The translations under genes and the position numbers were made by a program. The notes under the pieces are model-generated. The model saw only the letters and a list, made by a program, of their open reading frames with translations, was not told where the DNA came from and searched no databases. Positions 54,096 to 63,578 of a stretch of 64,000 nt of DNA are shown in pieces; within the stretch, counting starts at the first letter, position 1, and each line of letters opens with the position of its first letter. The stretch is from contig JAJCYM010000074.1 in the NCBI GenBank assembly GCA_029262895.1, forward strand, positions 62,001-126,000. The letters run 5' to 3'. The stretch comes from Roseivirga sp. Lineage in GTDB: Bacteria; Bacteroidota; Bacteroidia; Cytophagales; Cyclobacteriaceae.

Positions 54096-55144
54096 CATAC
54101 CTTAAACCCACTTTCCGGCATCCAAAAATGCCGAAGAACAAAATCGGTTTTGCTAAGGCAGATTATGAAGGCGCTGTATCCACGCTATGTGCTGGATGTG
54201 GACATGATTCCATCAGCGCAGCCATAGTTCAGTCCTGTTATGAAATGTCCATAGAGCCACATCGGTTGGCCAAGGTGTCTGGTATTGGCTGTTCTTCAAA
54301 AGCCCCGACTTATTTTCTAAGCAATTCACATGGGTTTAATTCTGTGCATGGCCGAATGCCTTCTGTGATGACCGGAGCCAATCTGGCCAATCGTGATTTG
54401 ATTTATCTGGGAGTCTCAGGAGATGGTGATACCGCCTCCATTGGTATAGGGCAGTTTGTGCATGCGATCAGGCGAAACCTAAACATGGTTTACATTGTGA
54501 TGAACAATGGCTGCTATGGTCTGACCAAAGGGCAGGATTCTGCCACTGCGGATTACGGCTCTAAAAGCAAATCCGGAACCGAAAATGTCTTCCAGGGCAT
54601 TGACTTGACGGCAATGGCCATGGAGCAGGGAGCAACCTTCGTGGCTCGGAGTTTTTCAGGAGATAAAACGCAATTGGTGCCCTTGATTAAAGCTGCCATG
54701 TCTCATCCAGGTTTTGCGTTTATAGATATTGTTTCCCCTTGCGTGACCTTCAACAACCATGTTGGCTCAACCAAATCATATTCGTTTACTCGGGATCATA
54801 TTGAGGCAACCTCAGCTATTGATTTTGTTCCGAAACGCGATGAAATCACTGTCGATTACCAAGAGGGAGACGGGGTGCGTGTCAAATTACACGATGGCTC
54901 CACCATTGAATTGGAGAAGCTTTCATCTGATTGGGACCCAACCGATAGACAATCATCAATCAAACAGTTGCATGCTGTTAAGGCCAGTGGTCAATTGCTT
55001 ACTGGTTTGCTTTATATAGATCCTGAAAGTCAGGAATTTCATGAATTGCAGCAGACAACAGAACGGCCGTTGAACGAACTGCGAGAAGAAGACCTATGTC
55101 CCGGCAGTGATGCCTTAGAAAAGATTAATCAGTCGTTTCGGTAA
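54092..55144 (+). CDS. 2-oxoacid:ferredoxin oxidoreductase, beta subunit
   Basis: A 350-aa TPP-dependent beta subunit. LCAGCGHDSISAA contributes Fe-S cluster cysteines, and the thiamine-diphosphate motif is GDGDTASIGIGQF, followed by NNGCYGLTKGQ. DIVSPCVTFNNH supplies another conserved Cys. With the preceding gene it forms an alpha2-beta2-type 2-oxoacid:ferredoxin oxidoreductase; with the GltD-like protein a three-gene operon. The start ATG lies inside the last codons of the alpha gene (overlap ATGA). Confidence 0.94.
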   Translation: MTYLKPTFRHPKMPKNKIGFAKADYEGAVSTLCAGCGHDSISAAIVQSCYEMSIEPHRLAKVSGIGCSSKAPTYFLSNSHGFNSVHGRMPSVMTGANLANRDLIYLGVSGDGDTASIGIGQFVHAIRRNLNMVYIVMNNGCYGLTKGQDSATADYGSKSKSGTENVFQGIDLTAMAMEQGATFVARSFSGDKTQLVPLIKAAMSHPGFAFIDIVSPCVTFNNHVGSTKSYSFTRDHIEATSAIDFVPKRDEITVDYQEGDGVRVKLHDGSTIELEKLSSDWDPTDRQSSIKQLHAVKASGQLLTGLLYIDPESQEFHELQQTTERPLNELREEDLCPGSDALEKINQSFR

Positions 55145-55200
55145 TCACAGGGTTGCTCCAAGCGGTTTATAAGTATGTTTGGAATGCGACAGGTAAAACG

Positions 55201-55303
55201 GACAGATTGATTCAGTCGTGCCTCCTTCACAATGACGGTAGGGATTGAGTGAGTCGTGTGACGTCATTCTGAACCTGAGACACGAGGGTGAAGAATCTGC
55301 TGA
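55201..55303 (+). repeat. Interspersed intergenic repeat, copy 3
   Basis: GACAGATTGATTCAGTCGTG followed by CCTCCTTCACAATGACGGTA matches, with small changes, the plus strand of the copy at 11706-11783 (CAGATTGCCACAGTCGTGCC). A second unit, GACGTCATTCTGAACCTGAG ending in GAATCTGC, follows. It fills most of the gap 55145-55363, where no gene is seen. Confidence 0.55.
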
Positions 55304-55363
55304 TTGATGTGACGGGATTAAATATTGTAAGTCTTACTTATCTTGTAACATAATTCCAACCTT

Positions 55364-56824
55364 ATGAAACTCAAATCCCTTCAACTGCTTTTTATTCTTC
55401 CTTTCCTTTGCCTGGCGTGCAGCAAACCTGTACCACCTCCGGAACCAGTAGGTCCATTACCAAGTCCTCAACAATTGGCCTGGCACGAAATGGAATACTA
55501 TGCCTTTGTTCATTTCAATATGAATACGTTTACCGATTTGGAATGGGGTTTAGGGGGAGAATCTCCCGAAATCTTTAACCCCACTGAATTGGATACCCGT
55601 CAATGGGCAAGAGTGGCCAAAGAAGCGGGAATGAAAGCGATTATCCTAACTGCCAAGCACCACGATGGCTTCTGTCTATGGCCTTCTGAGTATACAGAGC
55701 ACTCTGTAAAAAATAGTCCATGGAAGAATGGAGAGGGGGATTTGATTAAAGAATTGGCAGCGGCTTGCAAGGAATATGGCTTGAAAATGGGTCTGTACTT
55801 GTCTCCCTGGGATCGTAATCACGCAGCTTATGGTAGTCCTGAGTATATCACCTATTACCGCAATCAAATGAGAGAACTCCTGACTAATTACGGGGAAGTA
55901 TTTGAGTTTTGGGTTGATGGTGCGAACGGTGGCGATGGCTATTATGGCGGGGCGAATGAAACTCGGAATGTAGATCGCACTACCTACTATGATTGGGACA
56001 GCACTTTTGCATTGGCTCGATCCTATCAACCTAGGATTGTGTCGTTTAGTGATGGCGGTCCGGAAGTACGATGGGTAGGCAACGAACGAGGTATTGCCAG
56101 TGAGACCAATTGGGCAACCCTAAAAAGAGCCGACTTCGCTCCGGGCGTGGCGGACAGCAAGTTGCTGGGCAGCGGTCAAATGGATGGCACACATTGGGTA
56201 CCGGCAGAGGTAGATGTTTCTATCCGACCGGGATGGTACTATCATGAAAGTCAGGACGATAAGGTGAAATCATTGGAGCATTTGCTCGACATTTATTACA
56301 AGTCAGTAGGGCGAAACGGGAACCTGCTTTTAAACCTCCCGGTGGATCGTAGAGGGCTGGTTCATGAAAACGATGTGAAAGCCTTGATGGATCTTAGAAA
56401 GGCGTTGGACGAAACCTTTGCCGACAATCTGGCCCTCAATACAAAAGCCTCCTCTTCAAATTCGAGGGGTAGTGGTTTCGAAGCCCCAAAAGTACTTGAC
56501 CAAGATAAGTCAACCTATTGGGCAGCAGAAGATGGGGTTTTGGAGGCTTTTATTGAGCTGGATTTTGGAAAAGAAATCGACCTCAACCGACTTGTTCTGC
56601 AAGAGCATATTGCTTTGGGTCAGAGGGTAAAAGAATTCAAGGTTGAGGCATTTGTCAATAGCCATTATCAGGAAATTGATCGCCAAACTACTATTGGCTA
56701 TAAGCGTATTCTTAGACTTCCCAATACTAAAACCAGCAAACTCAAAGTAACCATTCTGGATGCTAAGGCCAGTCCGACAATTTCGAATGTGGAGGTATAC
56801 CATTCAGTTGGTGAACCGAATTAA
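55364..56824 (+). CDS. GH29 alpha-L-fucosidase with CBM32-like C-terminus, lipoprotein
   Basis: A 486-aa lipoprotein (CLAC lipobox, Cys19). It is the GH29 subgroup with FVHFNMNTFTDLEWG and TAKHHDGFCLWPSEY. The nucleophile sits in FEFWVDGANGG (Asp185), so the usual W-F-D-G has become W-V-D-G with the Asp kept. After the GNLLLNLPVDRRGL segment, residues about 355-486 form a discoidin/CBM32-like module (STYWAAEDGVLEAFIELDF). This layout is typical of GH29 enzymes acting on alpha-1,3/1,4-linked fucose. It is a single gene after an intergenic repeat. Confidence 0.93.
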   Translation: MKLKSLQLLFILPFLCLACSKPVPPPEPVGPLPSPQQLAWHEMEYYAFVHFNMNTFTDLEWGLGGESPEIFNPTELDTRQWARVAKEAGMKAIILTAKHHDGFCLWPSEYTEHSVKNSPWKNGEGDLIKELAAACKEYGLKMGLYLSPWDRNHAAYGSPEYITYYRNQMRELLTNYGEVFEFWVDGANGGDGYYGGANETRNVDRTTYYDWDSTFALARSYQPRIVSFSDGGPEVRWVGNERGIASETNWATLKRADFAPGVADSKLLGSGQMDGTHWVPAEVDVSIRPGWYYHESQDDKVKSLEHLLDIYYKSVGRNGNLLLNLPVDRRGLVHENDVKALMDLRKALDETFADNLALNTKASSSNSRGSGFEAPKVLDQDKSTYWAAEDGVLEAFIELDFGKEIDLNRLVLQEHIALGQRVKEFKVEAFVNSHYQEIDRQTTIGYKRILRLPNTKTSKLKVTILDAKASPTISNVEVYHSVGEPN

Positions 56825-56958
56825 ACCTGACCCTTTTAAACATGTAGTAGCAACCATTGCCTCTTGAGGGTAGATAGATCAAATTTATAATTGCCCAAGT
56901 ACTATTAAAATTTCATTCGATTAATTACCTTGTTTTTAGCAAATTAAAACTCGATAAA

Positions 56959-57831
56959 ATGCTATTAAAAACAGGATCACAAGGACGAGAAGTTAAGGAC
57001 TGGCAGAACTTTCTGAACGCACAAGGCCATAATGTAGGCACGGCAGACGGGATTTTTGGCCCTGATACTGCGGCTGGTACCAAGGCCTTCCAAGCAGCCC
57101 AAGGCCTTTCTGCAGATGGAATGGCTGGAAACAACACCATTGCGGCTGCCCAGGCCTTAGGCTTTCAGTTTGCGGTAAGTGCTTTTCCTCCCACAGGAAA
57201 TATCAATGCTGTTGTGGACATCTCCCACTTTCAGTCGAATGTTGACTTTGCAGCCGTTAAAGCTGACGGTCTTTTGGGAGTCATTCATAAGGCCACACAG
57301 GGTGCCACATACACCGATCCGGAGTATGCCTCAAAAAGGTCTGCCGCTTTGGATCAAGGACTTTTGTGGGGAGCATATCACTTTGGAACGGCCCAAGATG
57401 TGCCAACCCAGGTAACCCACTTTTTAGATGTTGCGGCTGCTGATAGCAATACGTTGTTGGTCTTGGATTGGGAAGAGAATGGGATTGCTTCACAGGGCAC
57501 TATGAGCTTGGACCAGGCTATAGAATTTGTAGAGCGTGTTAAGGCTGCTGTAGGTCAATATCCTGTCTTGTATGGTGGCAGTCTCATCAAGAATTCAGTG
57601 GGAAGCGGAAATGATATACTGAGCCAATGCCCACTTTGGTTGGCGCAATATGCTTCAAACCCCAGTTTGCCAAATGGTTGGTCTGCCTATCATATGTGGC
57701 AATACACGGATGGTGTACATGGGCCAGAACCACACGCTGTCAATGGTATTGGCAATTGTGATCGAGATGTTTTTGCAGGCACGGCAAGTGACTTGAGTAG
57801 TTTTTGGAAAAGTGGCCTGACAAACGCATAA
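56959..57831 (+). CDS. GH25-type lysozyme with N-terminal peptidoglycan-binding domain
   Basis: A 290-aa muramidase-like protein. Residues 1-65 are a peptidoglycan-binding-1 domain (GSQGREVKDWQNFLNAQG, DGIFGPDTAAGTKAF). Residues about 80-285 are a GH25 barrel: VVDISHFQSNVDF with the catalytic-region Asp, VIHKATQGATYTDP, and LVLDWEENG with the Asp-x-Glu pair. It would cleave the peptidoglycan glycan strand. There is no recognisable signal peptide, which is odd for a wall-degrading enzyme. It may use a non-Sec route, be released by lysis or be a phage/tailocin relic. Confidence 0.9.
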   Translation: MLLKTGSQGREVKDWQNFLNAQGHNVGTADGIFGPDTAAGTKAFQAAQGLSADGMAGNNTIAAAQALGFQFAVSAFPPTGNINAVVDISHFQSNVDFAAVKADGLLGVIHKATQGATYTDPEYASKRSAALDQGLLWGAYHFGTAQDVPTQVTHFLDVAAADSNTLLVLDWEENGIASQGTMSLDQAIEFVERVKAAVGQYPVLYGGSLIKNSVGSGNDILSQCPLWLAQYASNPSLPNGWSAYHMWQYTDGVHGPEPHAVNGIGNCDRDVFAGTASDLSSFWKSGLTNA

Positions 57832-57854
57832 CCTACAATCCGTCTTTATATATC

Positions 57855-60053
57855 TTATTTCTGAGTTTTTGTAGAGCGATAATGTGCCATCGCCAACCTT
57901 ACCTCGCCCCAGGTATATTCATCTCCGAGCTTTGCTTTGACCTCTCCCGAACCCGTGGTGTTTTCGTCAATCAGAGATAATATATTGGTCATTTTTTGCT
58001 TGTCTACAAGCTCAAAAACATCCAGTTCACCAAGTTCAACATATTGGCTTAAGTGAGCTTCAATAGTTCCAGTCACAAAGCCGCGCTCTTGAGCAATTTC
58101 TTCAATAGTCTTTCCATCCTTGAAAAGTTTGAAGCTGATTTCTGCCGTAGGGGTCTTGTCTTTGTTTTTAATCGGCTTTTGTTTCTCCCGTGACTTATGT
58201 AGCGCTGTTTGCTCTAAATCTTTTTTGGTAAGCACCTTGTCTTCCGCTGTGAATTCCAGAAGGAGATTGACCCTGCTCAGGGCCAGAGTTTTGTTGAAGA
58301 TCGACTGCTCCAGCTCTTTCAGTTCTTTGCGATAGGTTTTTATCTTGGTTTTGTCCTTTAAACCTTTGTCATGTTGTTTCAGGTCGTCTGATAGCTTTTT
58401 TAATATTGGTGTAAAGTAAGCCACCGCTTTATCTACCCTCTCGCTGAGGATTGGCAGGTAACTCTTTTCCTCATGCATGATTTTATTGATTTGACGAACA
58501 AAGTTCATGCTGACCTCTTTGATTGGATAAACAGCTGCAAATAGCGTTTTGGTCCATTCATGATATTGCTGTTTGAGCGAGCGATTTTCCTGCTTATCAA
58601 AACTTTGTTCATGAAATTTCATGGCTCCCATAAGTCCTGAAAAATCAAAAGTGCCTGAGCAAAGTTTTAATAAATAGTTTTTTTGGTCGCTCTCCAGAGT
58701 TTCAGAAAGCTGATTCAAGGAAGTCTTTGTATCAGCAAAGGCCTTCATAGACTCACTGAGATCGAAGCCTTCATTTGGAATTCGAGAGGAGAACACAAGC
58801 CCATCCAGCGAGGTCAAACGGGAGAGGGCCACATAAATTTGGCCTTGGGCAAAGGCTCCGGAGAGATCTAAAATTGCCTTTTCGAAGGTCAAGCCCTGGC
58901 TTTTGTGCACAGTTACTGCCCATGCCAGTTTCAAGGGATACTGCTCAAAACTTCCCAGGATTTTCTCATCAATTTCGTTGGTGGTTTTGTTTAGGGAATA
59001 TCGCTTGTTTTCCCATTTGTATTCCGAAACCTGCACCTCGTTCCCATCTTCAAATGTCACCCAGATTCCCTGTTTGCTGAGTTTGGATACTTGCCCGATT
59101 CGGCCATTAAAAAAACGGGCTTCCCCGGTTGGGTCGTTTTTTATGAACATCACTTGAGCATTTAGCTTCAGATCAACTTTCAATCCTGTGGGGTACATGT
59201 TTTCAGGAAAATCTCCCTCAATATTCGCGGGGTAAGAAAATATTTCAGAGTCCAGCTCATCAAGACGCTTGGCGTTGATATCGTCAGCCTTGCGATTATG
59301 CGTGGTCAGGTGGATATATCCATCACTGGCTAAGGCATGGGAGTCTGGTCTATAAAGCGTATTCAGGAACGCAATGTCCTCTTGAGTTTGCTTGTTTTCA
59401 CGAAAGCGGTTGAGAAGGTTGATGAACTTTTCGTCACTCTGGCGATAGATTTTATCGAGCTCTACATGGATCGGTGGGTTGTCCTTAAGTGCTCTTGCTT
59501 CGAAGAAATAGCTGCTTGCGTAATACTGTGACAGGATATTCCACTCATTTTCCTTAACCACTGGTGGTAACTGTAGCAAGTCACCAATAAAGAGCATTTG
59601 CAGTCCACCAAAAGGTTCATTTCGTCTTTTCCTCAAATAGCGAAGCATATGGTCAATACAATCCAATAAGTCGGCACGAAGCATGCTCACCTCATCAATA
59701 ATAAGCAGTTCCAATTCTTGAATCAGATTACGCTTTGAGGCATTAAACCGAAGGTTTGAGAAGAGATTGAATAAGGTAGTGATCTGAGCATTTATATCCG
59801 GAGGTTGAATGCGTTCCGGGATAAAGGCTCCGAATGGCAATTGCAGCAGGGAATGTAATGTCACGCCTTCTGCATTTATAGCTGCAATACCCGTGGGTGC
59901 TGCTACTACTGCCTTTTTATGAGAGTGATTTATAATGTATTTGAGAAAGGTGGTTTTGCCCGTTCCCGCCTTTCCAGTCAGAAAGATATGCCTATCAGTG
60001 GTGTTGATATAATTGGCGGTTGTTTTGGCAATTTCACTCAACTCAAAAGTCAT
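57855..60053 (-). CDS. PIF1/RecD2-like superfamily 1 helicase with C-terminal HTH_40 domain
   Basis: A 732-aa ATP-dependent DNA helicase. Walker A is GKAGTGKTTFL (from residue 27), PTGIAAINAEGVTLHS is motif Ia, IIDEVSMLRADLLD is motif II, FIGDLLQLPPV motif III, and AVTVHKSQGLTF with IYVALSRLTSL motifs V-VI. The C-terminal part has a long charged helical region and ends with a helix-turn-helix domain (FKLFKDGKTIEEIAQERGF, then TGTIEAHL), as in the HTH_40 family found at the end of RecQ/PIF1-like helicases. The probable role is recombination or replication-fork processing. Confidence 0.92.
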   Translation of the reverse strand: MTFELSEIAKTTANYINTTDRHIFLTGKAGTGKTTFLKYIINHSHKKAVVAAPTGIAAINAEGVTLHSLLQLPFGAFIPERIQPPDINAQITTLFNLFSNLRFNASKRNLIQELELLIIDEVSMLRADLLDCIDHMLRYLRKRRNEPFGGLQMLFIGDLLQLPPVVKENEWNILSQYYASSYFFEARALKDNPPIHVELDKIYRQSDEKFINLLNRFRENKQTQEDIAFLNTLYRPDSHALASDGYIHLTTHNRKADDINAKRLDELDSEIFSYPANIEGDFPENMYPTGLKVDLKLNAQVMFIKNDPTGEARFFNGRIGQVSKLSKQGIWVTFEDGNEVQVSEYKWENKRYSLNKTTNEIDEKILGSFEQYPLKLAWAVTVHKSQGLTFEKAILDLSGAFAQGQIYVALSRLTSLDGLVFSSRIPNEGFDLSESMKAFADTKTSLNQLSETLESDQKNYLLKLCSGTFDFSGLMGAMKFHEQSFDKQENRSLKQQYHEWTKTLFAAVYPIKEVSMNFVRQINKIMHEEKSYLPILSERVDKAVAYFTPILKKLSDDLKQHDKGLKDKTKIKTYRKELKELEQSIFNKTLALSRVNLLLEFTAEDKVLTKKDLEQTALHKSREKQKPIKNKDKTPTAEISFKLFKDGKTIEEIAQERGFVTGTIEAHLSQYVELGELDVFELVDKQKMTNILSLIDENTTGSGEVKAKLGDEYTWGEVRLAMAHYRSTKTQK

Positions 60054-60318
60054 ATACGATTATAGGTAAAATTAGCTGGGGTGGTAACTAAAAATGAAGA
60101 AAATCCCAGGAAGATAGTGATCGTCAAACACTCAAAATGACATATTACTTTAACGTTGCCTGGAAGGTGGGCTTTGACCTGTTTAATATTTGAAAAATCG
60201 AAATAAAGAACTGTTATTCAGTCTTTCTTTATTCTGAAACTGGAATTGATAATTTTCTTACTTCCTCAATCAGTTCAAACCCCATACCGAGAGTCCTCTA
60301 GCCTGGGTATGCATTGAA

Positions 60319-60350
60319 AAAGGTCATCTCAGAAAACTGAAATGACCTTT
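60319..60350 (-). terminator. Rho-independent terminator of the DegP-like gene
   Basis: AAGGTCATCTCAG pairs with CTGAAATGACCTT (one G-T wobble) across a four-A loop. Read on the minus strand, the hairpin is followed by TTTTTC, so it ends transcription of the protease gene whose stop is at 60375. The remainder of 60054-60374 shows no gene. Confidence 0.8.
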
Positions 60351-60374
60351 AGGCGGGTTTTAATTTGTTTGTCT

Positions 60375-61847
60375 TTATCTGAAGATGTACCTAATAGTTT
60401 CCGTCCTCCCCTTGTCATCAATTATGTCGATGTAAATTCTTCCCTGATATTGCTCAATGTATTTGGCTACTCCCGCAGGTTCGGCAGCAAATCGTCTGTT
60501 AATAGCCGTGATAATATAGCCTTCCTTTAAGTCTTCCAATTTTCTCAGAAATCCAGAACGAAGATCAATTTTGGTGATCTTGACACCATATTTAATATTA
60601 TGCTTGTCCAGTTCTGCCTGAGTCAACTTCCTCATTTCAGCACCCAGGAAATCGGAGAAATAGATATCATCTTCGCTTAAACCAGAAGTCTCATCTAAAA
60701 TATCAGTATTGCCGAAAACGTTTTCTAAGGTCAATTTTGACTCTAGGGTCCTTTGCCCTCTTTCGTACTGGATATCTACTTGGTCCCCCGGAGAAAAGGC
60801 ACTTAGTAGTTCATCAAATGAGGCTTTACTATTGACCGTTTTATTGTCAACTTTCGTCACCACATCACCAGCTCTGAGGCCAGCATTATCTGCGGCACTG
60901 CCTTTTTTCACAGATTCGACCAGAATTCCTTTCAGATTTTTCAAGCCTTCTCTTTTGGCGGTTTCTTCGCTGATATCGATAAGGTCGGCACCTGTGAATG
61001 CTTTTTGGACAAATCGGTACTTCTTTAAATCTTCTACTGCTTTTACCACCACATCCGATGGAACCGCAAAACCATAACCAGCATAGGAACCCGTTTTGCT
61101 AATGATGGAGGTATTGATGCCAACCAACTCACCATAGACATTGACCAGGGCCCCACCACTGTTACCTGGGTTAATAGCAGCATCAGTTTGGATATAGAGT
61201 TCAATGGGGAAGTTCTCCCGTACAGAATTTGTTTCGCTGCCAATAGCCGAAACAATTCCTGCGGTAACTGTAGAAGTTAGGTTAAAAGGATTGCCTACTG
61301 CCAGCACCCAATCCCCGATTTGCACCTCTGAGCTTTTGCCAACCTCTATGGCCGGAAGATTCTTAGCTTCAATTTTGAGCAGTGCAATGTCCATCGTTGG
61401 ATCTGTGCCAATAAGTTGCGCTTTGTAGCTGCGCTTCTCATGCATCACCTCAATTTGTTCCGCACCGGCAATTACATGGTTGTTAGTAATGATATAACCG
61501 TCCTTAGAGTAAATAACACCAGAGCCTGATCCGGTAACGACATCTTCACTTCCACCTCGTGCTCGATTGAAAAAAAGATCTCTCCAGGAATTGCTTGTTC
61601 GATTGCTTTGTATGTTTTTGATGTAAACTACACTGCTGACTGATTTTGCAGAAGCATCTCTGAAATTTTCAGGTGCCTCAGGAAAATCCGTTCTGGCGAT
61701 CGGTCGGTCATAGCTGGCTTGTTGGAATTGTGCAGGGACTTCCCTGATCACTTCAGTAACCGGTGAACCTATAAACTCCTGAAACACAAATGCACCGGCC
61801 ACTCCGGCAAAGAACGCGACTACAATAATTTTTGCTATACCTTTCAT
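60375..61847 (-). CDS. Do/DegP-type serine protease with two PDZ domains
   Basis: A 490-aa envelope protease/chaperone. A single N-terminal hydrophobic segment (IAKIIVVAFFAGVAGAFVF) anchors or exports it. The trypsin-like triad is visible: His in TNNHVIAGA, Asp in DPTMDIALLKIE and Ser in NPGNSGGALVN. A regulatory-loop stretch and two PDZ domains follow (about residues 285-375 and 400-490). It degrades misfolded periplasmic proteins. ATG 61847 and ATG 61859 both give reasonable leaders; I take 61847, with TAGGAG close before it. A reading to 61958 is unlikely. Confidence 0.93.
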   Translation of the reverse strand: MKGIAKIIVVAFFAGVAGAFVFQEFIGSPVTEVIREVPAQFQQASYDRPIARTDFPEAPENFRDASAKSVSSVVYIKNIQSNRTSNSWRDLFFNRARGGSEDVVTGSGSGVIYSKDGYIITNNHVIAGAEQIEVMHEKRSYKAQLIGTDPTMDIALLKIEAKNLPAIEVGKSSEVQIGDWVLAVGNPFNLTSTVTAGIVSAIGSETNSVRENFPIELYIQTDAAINPGNSGGALVNVYGELVGINTSIISKTGSYAGYGFAVPSDVVVKAVEDLKKYRFVQKAFTGADLIDISEETAKREGLKNLKGILVESVKKGSAADNAGLRAGDVVTKVDNKTVNSKASFDELLSAFSPGDQVDIQYERGQRTLESKLTLENVFGNTDILDETSGLSEDDIYFSDFLGAEMRKLTQAELDKHNIKYGVKITKIDLRSGFLRKLEDLKEGYIITAINRRFAAEPAGVAKYIEQYQGRIYIDIIDDKGRTETIRYIFR

Positions 61848-62069
61848 ACTCCTAATCATTTGTTGACTTCTGATTATCAAAAAACGTGCGAAACTTTTTA
61901 ACAAGCTTAGAACAGAAGAAGACAATCTCTGTCCAATCAAAATTACGAGTAGAAGCACTATATGGTGTCAATTCCATTGTTAATTAAGGTTAAATTTGCA
62001 GTTCGAAGGCCAACACATATTTAGAAATGAAGGCTTTGCAGCAGCCCAAAAAAACTATCTTTGCAGCTT

Positions 62070-63578
62070 ATGGGAGTCCGATCGTTATTGAGCAAGCCTT
62101 TTGCAGCCTATGTGGCGGGCCAGCAAAGAAAATGGTCGCTTAATCCTGGAAAAACACAGCAACAGATTTTCAAATCAATTATAGCGAAGGCAAAAGATAC
62201 CGTCTTTGGAAGGGATCATGGGTTTTCAGGAATTGACCAGCATGATGACTTTAAGAAACTGGTGCCTATCAGGGATTACGAAGGGCTAAAACCCTACGTT
62301 GATAGGGTAGTAAAGGGTGAGCCGAACGTCCTGTGGCCCGGCATGCCAGCTTATTTTGCCAAGACATCTGGTACTACTTCAGGCGTCAAGTATATTCCAA
62401 TAACCAAAGATTCCATACCCAACCATATCAACAGTGCGCGCAATGCACTTTTGAGCTATGTGGCCGAAACGGGTAAGTCACGGTTTTTGGATGGCAAACT
62501 GATTTTTCTTTCTGGTAGTCCTGAAACTTATAAAACGGCTGGTGTTCATACGGGTCGACTTTCAGGTATCGTCAATCATCACGTGCCTTCTTATTTGCGC
62601 GGCAATCAAATGCCCTCTTATGCCACCAATTGCATTGAAGATTGGGAAGAGAAGGTGGATAAGATTGTTGAGGAAACATTGGGCCAGCCCATGAGTCTGA
62701 TTTCCGGCATACCACCCTGGGTGCAGATGTACTTTGATAAAATCAGGGAGAAAACCGGAAAGCAAATCAAAGATGTGTTTCCGGACTTTGAAATGTTCGT
62801 TTTTGGAGGTGTAAATTTTGAGCCTTACAGACAGAAACTATACGAAACCATAGGTAAGAAGGTAGACTCAATAGAGCTCTATCCTGCCTCAGAGGGATTC
62901 ATCGCCTATCAAGATTCTCAGGTCGAAGAAGGGATGCTTCTCCTTTTAGATAGCGGGATCTTTTACGAGTTTGTTCCTGCCGATCAATACTTTGATGAGA
63001 ACCCAACCCGACTTTCTATTGAAGAAGTAGAACTGGGGGTAAATTATGCCTTAATCATCAACAGCAATGCCGGGCTTTGGGGGTATTCGATAGGGGATAC
63101 GGTCAAGTTTGTTTCAAAAGAACCATATCGGCTTTTGGTGACTGGCAGAATTAAACATTTTATTTCGGCATTTGGTGAGCATGTTATCGGAGAAGAAGTC
63201 GAAAGGGCAATGAAGTTTGCCACCGATAAACACCCTGAGGCAGAATTAGTCGAGTTTACTGTTGCCCCGCAAGTCACCCCGAAGCAGGGTTTGCCGTTGC
63301 ACGAATGGTATGTGGAGTTCACAACAGAACCTAATGACTTGCAGGCCTTTGAAAAAGACCTAAATTTGCAGCTTCAAAAATTGAATACGTATTACGATGA
63401 TCTGATTGTTGGTAGCATACTTACCGACCTAAAAGTGGTTTCGTTAAAGCGTGATGCTTTTAGAGATTATATGAAGTCACAAGGAAAATTGGGCGGTCAG
63501 AATAAAGTGCCACGATTATCGAATGATAGAAAAATAGCAGATGCACTGACGCATTTTGCCAAAGAGTTACCCCACTAG
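62070..63578 (+). CDS. GH3-auxin-responsive-promoter family acyl-adenylate/amide synthetase-like protein
   Basis: A 502-aa protein of the family named after plant GH3 acyl-acid amido synthetases. Motifs include AYFAKTSGTTSGVKYIPIT (the ATP-phosphate loop, SGTTSG), the ELYPASEGFIAYQ segment, and GHVI-type C-terminal ISAFGEHVIGEEVERAM. Bacterial members are common in Bacteroidota but have no agreed substrate. Start ATG 62070 gives MGVRSLLSKPF; a TTG at 62061 adds three residues. The stop codon shares its last base with the GTG start of the next gene. Confidence 0.85.
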   Translation: MGVRSLLSKPFAAYVAGQQRKWSLNPGKTQQQIFKSIIAKAKDTVFGRDHGFSGIDQHDDFKKLVPIRDYEGLKPYVDRVVKGEPNVLWPGMPAYFAKTSGTTSGVKYIPITKDSIPNHINSARNALLSYVAETGKSRFLDGKLIFLSGSPETYKTAGVHTGRLSGIVNHHVPSYLRGNQMPSYATNCIEDWEEKVDKIVEETLGQPMSLISGIPPWVQMYFDKIREKTGKQIKDVFPDFEMFVFGGVNFEPYRQKLYETIGKKVDSIELYPASEGFIAYQDSQVEEGMLLLLDSGIFYEFVPADQYFDENPTRLSIEEVELGVNYALIINSNAGLWGYSIGDTVKFVSKEPYRLLVTGRIKHFISAFGEHVIGEEVERAMKFATDKHPEAELVEFTVAPQVTPKQGLPLHEWYVEFTTEPNDLQAFEKDLNLQLQKLNTYYDDLIVGSILTDLKVVSLKRDAFRDYMKSQGKLGGQNKVPRLSNDRKIADALTHFAKELPH

